Source: Lichenicola sp964247755 (GTDB lineage Bacteria > Pseudomonadota > Alphaproteobacteria > Acetobacterales > Acetobacteraceae). From it: a DNA stretch of 8,630 nucleotides. The position numbers and the translations under genes are program-made. The stretch spans positions 1 to 8,630 of the forward strand of contig CAXTVX010000102.1 in NCBI GenBank assembly GCA_964247755.1, read 5' to 3'. Under the pieces are notes generated by a model. That model was not told the DNA's origin. It did no database searches and worked only from the letters and a program-made list of their open reading frames with translations. Shown one piece after another: positions 6,435 to 8,630 of this stretch; the stretch's first letter is position 1; each line of letters starts with the position of its first letter.

Positions 6435-7811
6435 TCAACCGGGCACCGCCTGCGCCGGCATCGGGATCAGTTTGGCGAGCTTGCGGAGGTTCTGGGCGCT
6501 TGCGGCGAGGAGGAACTCGTCCCTGGCTCCGTTCGGTCCTCGGAGACGGAGGCGATCGAGCTTCAGGATGCGCTTGAGGTGGGCGAACAGCATCTCCACC
6601 TTCTTCCGCTCGCGCGTCGAAGTGGCGTAGGCGTCAGTCAATGACAAATCACGCGCCATGTCGCGGGCTCCCTCATGGATCGAGCGAGGGATCTTGCGGG
6701 CTGGCTGGCCGGGGCAGCATTGCGGCTTGAGGGTGCAAACGTCGCAGTCGCGCTTGGCTGCCCGGTAGCGCATGAAGCCATCGTTGTGGATGCCAGAGCG
6801 GGGTGTGGCGTAGTCCCGCCTGAACTGAGACAGCTCCTTCCCGGCAGGGCAGATGTAGCAGTCCCGGGCGTGGTCGTAGGCGAAGTCGGACCGGGAGAAC
6901 GTGCCGTCGCTCCGGTTGGCCTTGTCGAACACCGGGAGGTGCGGCTCGATGCCGCGCTCATGCACCAGCCAAGCCAGGTTGTTCGCGTCACCGTAGCCGG
7001 TGTCGGCTACGAGCCGTTCCGGCCAGAGGCCGAACCGGTCCCGGGTGCGGTCAAGCATGACCCGTTGCGCGGTCACTTCTGCCTGACGCACCGCGGTCGT
7101 CGCCTCGACGTCCACGATGACGGCATGCTCGAGATCGATCAGGTAGTTGGTGCAGTAGGCAAAGAACGCCAAGCCACCGCCAGCACCGGTCCAGCGCGAT
7201 GCGGGGTCGGAGTTCGAGATGAACTTCGGGGTGACCGGCGTCGCTGTGCCGAAGGCTGCATCATTGAGGACGTTCAGATACTCGCGCACGGCGCGGCCGG
7301 CTGCCTCGGGCGGCAGACCCTGGTCGCCCCGGACCAAATTTGCACGATTGGCATCAGCCCTGATCATGCTGGCGTCGACCGCAAAGCCCTGGCCGACGAC
7401 GATGCCCTCCGTCATGCAGCGCTGCACGGTTGCCTCGCACAGCCGTCGCAGCAGGTCGCTGTCGCGGAAGCGGCCATGCCGGTTCTTGGAGAAGGTGGAA
7501 TGATCCGGCACCCGGCCATCAAGGCCGAGGCGGCAGAACCATCGGTAGGCGAGGTTCAGATGGACCTCATCACATAGCCGCCGCTCAGAGCGGATGCCGC
7601 AGCAATACCCGACGAGCAGCATACGGATCATCAGCTCGGGATCGACGGAGGGACGCCCGAAGGCGCTGTAGAACGGCTCCAGCTGCCGCCGGATGTCGCT
7701 CAGCTCGACAAAGCGGTCGATGGAGCGCAGCAAATGATCGGGCGGCACATGGTCGTCCAGGCTGAACCTATAGAAGAGAGCCTCCTGTCGAACTTGCCGC
7801 TCGCCCATCAT
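6435..7811 (-). CDS. IS1182-family transposase, intact
   Basis: A full-length DDE transposase of 458 aa, the family's usual size. Residues about 14-110 are the DUF772 / InsH-type N-terminal domain (FSLDDHVPPDHLLRSID ... GRPSVDPELMIRMLLVGY ... VPDHSTFSKNRHGRF). The catalytic core has FAVDASMIRADANR (Asp 146), LVADTGYGDANN (Asp 270) and RKKVEMLFAHLKRIL (Glu 406). Between the second Asp and the Glu lies the family's Cys-rich insert (Cys 318, 321, 356, 359, 365, 366), probably a metal-binding or structural cluster. The start may be ATG 7811 or ATG 7808; GAGGGG lies nine bases before the first. The stop is about 70 bases from the left end of the element. It is the only transposase here without lesions and could mobilise its own element. 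Confidence 0.9.
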   Translation of the reverse strand: MMGERQVRQEALFYRFSLDDHVPPDHLLRSIDRFVELSDIRRQLEPFYSAFGRPSVDPELMIRMLLVGYCCGIRSERRLCDEVHLNLAYRWFCRLGLDGRVPDHSTFSKNRHGRFRDSDLLRRLCEATVQRCMTEGIVVGQGFAVDASMIRADANRANLVRGDQGLPPEAAGRAVREYLNVLNDAAFGTATPVTPKFISNSDPASRWTGAGGGLAFFAYCTNYLIDLEHAVIVDVEATTAVRQAEVTAQRVMLDRTRDRFGLWPERLVADTGYGDANNLAWLVHERGIEPHLPVFDKANRSDGTFSRSDFAYDHARDCYICPAGKELSQFRRDYATPRSGIHNDGFMRYRAAKRDCDVCTLKPQCCPGQPARKIPRSIHEGARDMARDLSLTDAYATSTRERKKVEMLFAHLKRILKLDRLRLRGPNGARDEFLLAASAQNLRKLAKLIPMPAQAVPG

Positions 7812-7861
7812 CGCTCGGTTCCCCTCGCCAAGAGAACTGAATCAGCTTTGGACCTCAGCCT

Positions 7862-7880
7862 CAACCGCCTTTTTCAACGG
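7862..7880 (-). repeat. IS1182 terminal inverted repeat, right
   Basis: On the minus strand it reads CCGTTGAAAAAGGCGGTTG. It is the transposase-proximal end, about 50 bases upstream of the start codon. Confidence 0.85.
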
Positions 7881-7932
7881 AATTGGCGCAAAGCAGAAGT
7901 TGGTGCTGTTGTGATAACACCTGTACGCCGGG

Positions 7933-8250
7933 TCAGGCTTGACTGATAAGTCCATCCATCGCCCGCATCAGCTTCGCTCGGGATTCTTCATCCCCAAGCG
8001 TGGCAATTGGTGGTCCCAGTCGTTCTGCTGGCAAGGTAGCCAGGTTGAACACGTCCATCACCACCTCGATCCCCTCCACGGTGAAACGTGGGGCCAAGTA
8101 GTGCTCTCGGACGTTGGCTTGTCGAGCCAGGATCAGCGGCGCCACGAATCTCGTTGCAGCGCGATCGAACCGGCTGTTCTGCAGCACGACGACGTAGGGA
8201 ATCGTGTCCCGCTGCCGACCCGGGTTCCTCAGAATGTCGAACTGGCTCAT
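7933..8250 (-). CDS. ccdB: CcdB-family toxin of a type II toxin-antitoxin system
   Basis: A toxin of the CcdB family (105 aa; F-plasmid CcdB has 101). F CcdB poisons DNA gyrase after the antitoxin is degraded. Family features seen: the N-terminal strand QFDILRNPGRQRDTIPYVVVLQNSRFD, the VAPLILARQ segment (about 36-44), LAPRFTVEGIEVVMDVFNLATLPAERLG (about 52-79, matching the CcdB core around the YPVVHIGDE and TTDMASVPVSVIG regions), and the C-terminal helix ESRAKLMRAMDGLISQA. The terminal Trp-Gly-Ile that F CcdB needs for gyrase poisoning is not present; the tail is ISQA, as in many chromosomal relatives, so the gyrase target is inferred from the family and not certain. ATG 8250 starts two bases after the ccdA stop, so the genes are co-transcribed and probably translationally coupled, antitoxin first. 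Confidence 0.88.
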   Translation of the reverse strand: MSQFDILRNPGRQRDTIPYVVVLQNSRFDRAATRFVAPLILARQANVREHYLAPRFTVEGIEVVMDVFNLATLPAERLGPPIATLGDEESRAKLMRAMDGLISQA

Positions 8251-8252
8251 GC

Positions 8253-8498
8253 CTAGAGCGACGAGAACTCGTCGCTGAGCAGGCCGTTCTCACGGTGGAA
8301 GGCGTTCAAGCCGTCGATCAGGTCGGCCACCGCGGCATCTTCCGCCGCTCGCCGGCTCTGCTCACGCGCAACGAACTCCCGCAGTAGGTCCTCAAGGGTG
8401 CCGCTGAGGTTCGGGGTCAGCAACCGGGCCTGCCGGACCAGTTCCTCGTCGAGGGTCACGTTGGTCGGACGCTTCAACGCGGGCCGGCTGTAACCCAT
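8253..8498 (-). CDS. ccdA: CcdA-family antitoxin
   Basis: Antitoxin and autorepressor partner of CcdB, 81 aa from the chosen ATG at 8498. That start has GAGGG about five bases upstream and lies just after the likely promoter; a longer start at 8555 would run through the -10 region and add 19 residues that do not look like the family. Residues about 9-38 (RPTNVTLDEELVRQARLLTP, then NLSGTLEDLL) form the ribbon-helix-helix DNA-binding domain. The C-terminus (LIDGLNAFHRENGLLSDEF) resembles the toxin-binding tail of F CcdA (FIEMNGSFADE) and would wrap the toxin. It is the first gene of a two-gene operon with ccdB. By family knowledge, CcdA is degraded by a cellular protease (Lon for F CcdA), freeing the toxin. 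Confidence 0.88.
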   Translation of the reverse strand: MGYSRPALKRPTNVTLDEELVRQARLLTPNLSGTLEDLLREFVAREQSRRAAEDAAVADLIDGLNAFHRENGLLSDEFSSL

Positions 8499-8506
8499 CA
8501 CACCCT

Positions 8507-8526
8507 CATGCGCATTGCATGCGTAT
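8507..8526. promoter_or_regulatory. Candidate CcdA operator: two CATGCGYAT direct repeats
   Basis: CATGCGCAT (8507-8515) and CATGCGTAT (8518-8526) repeat at an 11-base spacing, one helical turn, between the -10 and the ccdA start. Ribbon-helix-helix antitoxins commonly bind such paired sites to repress their own operon. That CcdA binds here is inference. Confidence 0.4.
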
Positions 8527-8555
8527 GTTGTAGATGGGCCGCCAGGAGTGGGCAA
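8527..8555 (-). promoter_or_regulatory. Probable ccdAB promoter
   Basis: On the minus strand: TTGCCC (8555-8550) as -35, a 17-base spacer, and TACAAC (8532-8527) as -10. Transcription would begin near 8520, giving a leader of about 22 bases before ATG 8498. The match is moderate, but spacing and position fit well. Confidence 0.45.
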
Positions 8556-8570
8556 GCCAGGATCAAGCCG

Positions 8571-8630
8571 TCCGGCCTAGCAGGCTGTCGGATTGGCTGG
8601 GGGTTCGTCTAGACTCTGTGGATGGCGAAG
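8571..8630 (+). other. Possible left end of another element, cut by window edge
   Basis: After CTAG (8577-8580) the sequence CAGGCTGTCGGATTGG resembles the beginning of several IS5- or IS1182-type elements, and ATGGCGAAG at the very end (from 8622) could be a transposase start. The other end is not visible, so this is only a suggestion. Confidence 0.2.

Larger units (their letters stand above)
6367..7880 (-). mobile_element. IS1182-family insertion sequence, complete
   Basis: A complete element of about 1.51 kb. The inverted ends are near identical: on the left CCATTGAAAAAGGCGGTTG from 6367, on the right (minus strand from 7880) CCGTTGAAAAAGGCGGTTG, one difference in 19. AATT lies outside both ends (6363-6366 and 7881-7884) and is best read as a palindromic 4-bp target duplication, though it could instead be part of the repeat. 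The single transposase ORF is undamaged, so this is probably the youngest insertion in the window. Confidence 0.85.

Noticed and set aside
6675..7577. Plus-strand open frame of 300 codons opposite the IS1182 transposase
   Set aside because: It is the antisense shadow of a complete transposase with all catalytic residues; no ribosome site or family motif.
7898..7925. Imperfect hairpin GGTG...CACC downstream of ccdB, considered as a terminator
   Set aside because: The stem is short with a bulge and no T run follows on the minus strand; too weak to call.
1..8630. CRISPR array, tRNA, rRNA, riboswitch or phage-defence cluster
   Set aside because: No regularly spaced repeats, no cloverleaf or rRNA-like sequence, and no defence proteins other than the toxin-antitoxin pair were found.

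Overview
The window is a GC-rich (roughly two thirds G+C) accessory region dominated by insertion sequences. IstAB-, IS1182-, IS3- and IS630-type transposases like these, together with a CcdA/CcdB pair, are common on plasmids and genomic islands of Alphaproteobacteria. The style of the transposases suggests Acetobacteraceae or a neighbouring group. That assignment is inference from protein style; no phylogenetic marker gene is present.

Layout from left to right. Positions 1-649 hold the 3' part of an IS630-family transposase with two mutually compensating frame changes near its left side. Positions 725-1306 hold an orphan ORF of 193 codons that I do not recognise, preceded by an extended -10 promoter match. 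It converges with a possible minus-strand gene remnant (1303-1408). Positions 1409-1888 are the left end of an IS3-family element: terminal repeat, OrfA, and a short broken start of OrfB. It is cut off exactly where the left terminus of an IS21-family element begins (1889). The IS21 element runs to 6233, and its own left end is split by a second element at 1915-3601. That second element encodes an integrase-type (rve) DDE transposase on the minus strand and is flanked by ATTT on both sides. IS21 istA has a one-base frameshift and istB an in-frame amber codon. After a 129-base spacer comes an IS1182-family element (6367-7880, minus strand) flanked by AATT; its transposase is the only intact one here. 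The right end carries a minus-strand ccdA-ccdB type II toxin-antitoxin operon (8498 to 7933) with a readable promoter and a repeat pair that could be its operator. The last 60 bases may be the start of yet another element.

How it fits together: the order of insertion can be partly read from the nesting. IS3 came before IS21 and IS21 before the rve element, with IS1182 probably late because it is undamaged. Five of the six transposition ORFs here that extend beyond an OrfA carry frame lesions, so most of this DNA is a decaying IS cluster. The toxin-antitoxin pair looks functional and may help keep the replicon or island in place. I did not find a clearly undescribed multi-gene system. The observations most worth following up are the orphan ORF with its promoter, the nested insertion with restorable target, the subterminal repeat ladder of the rve element, and a CcdB lacking the classical C-terminal Trp-Gly-Ile.
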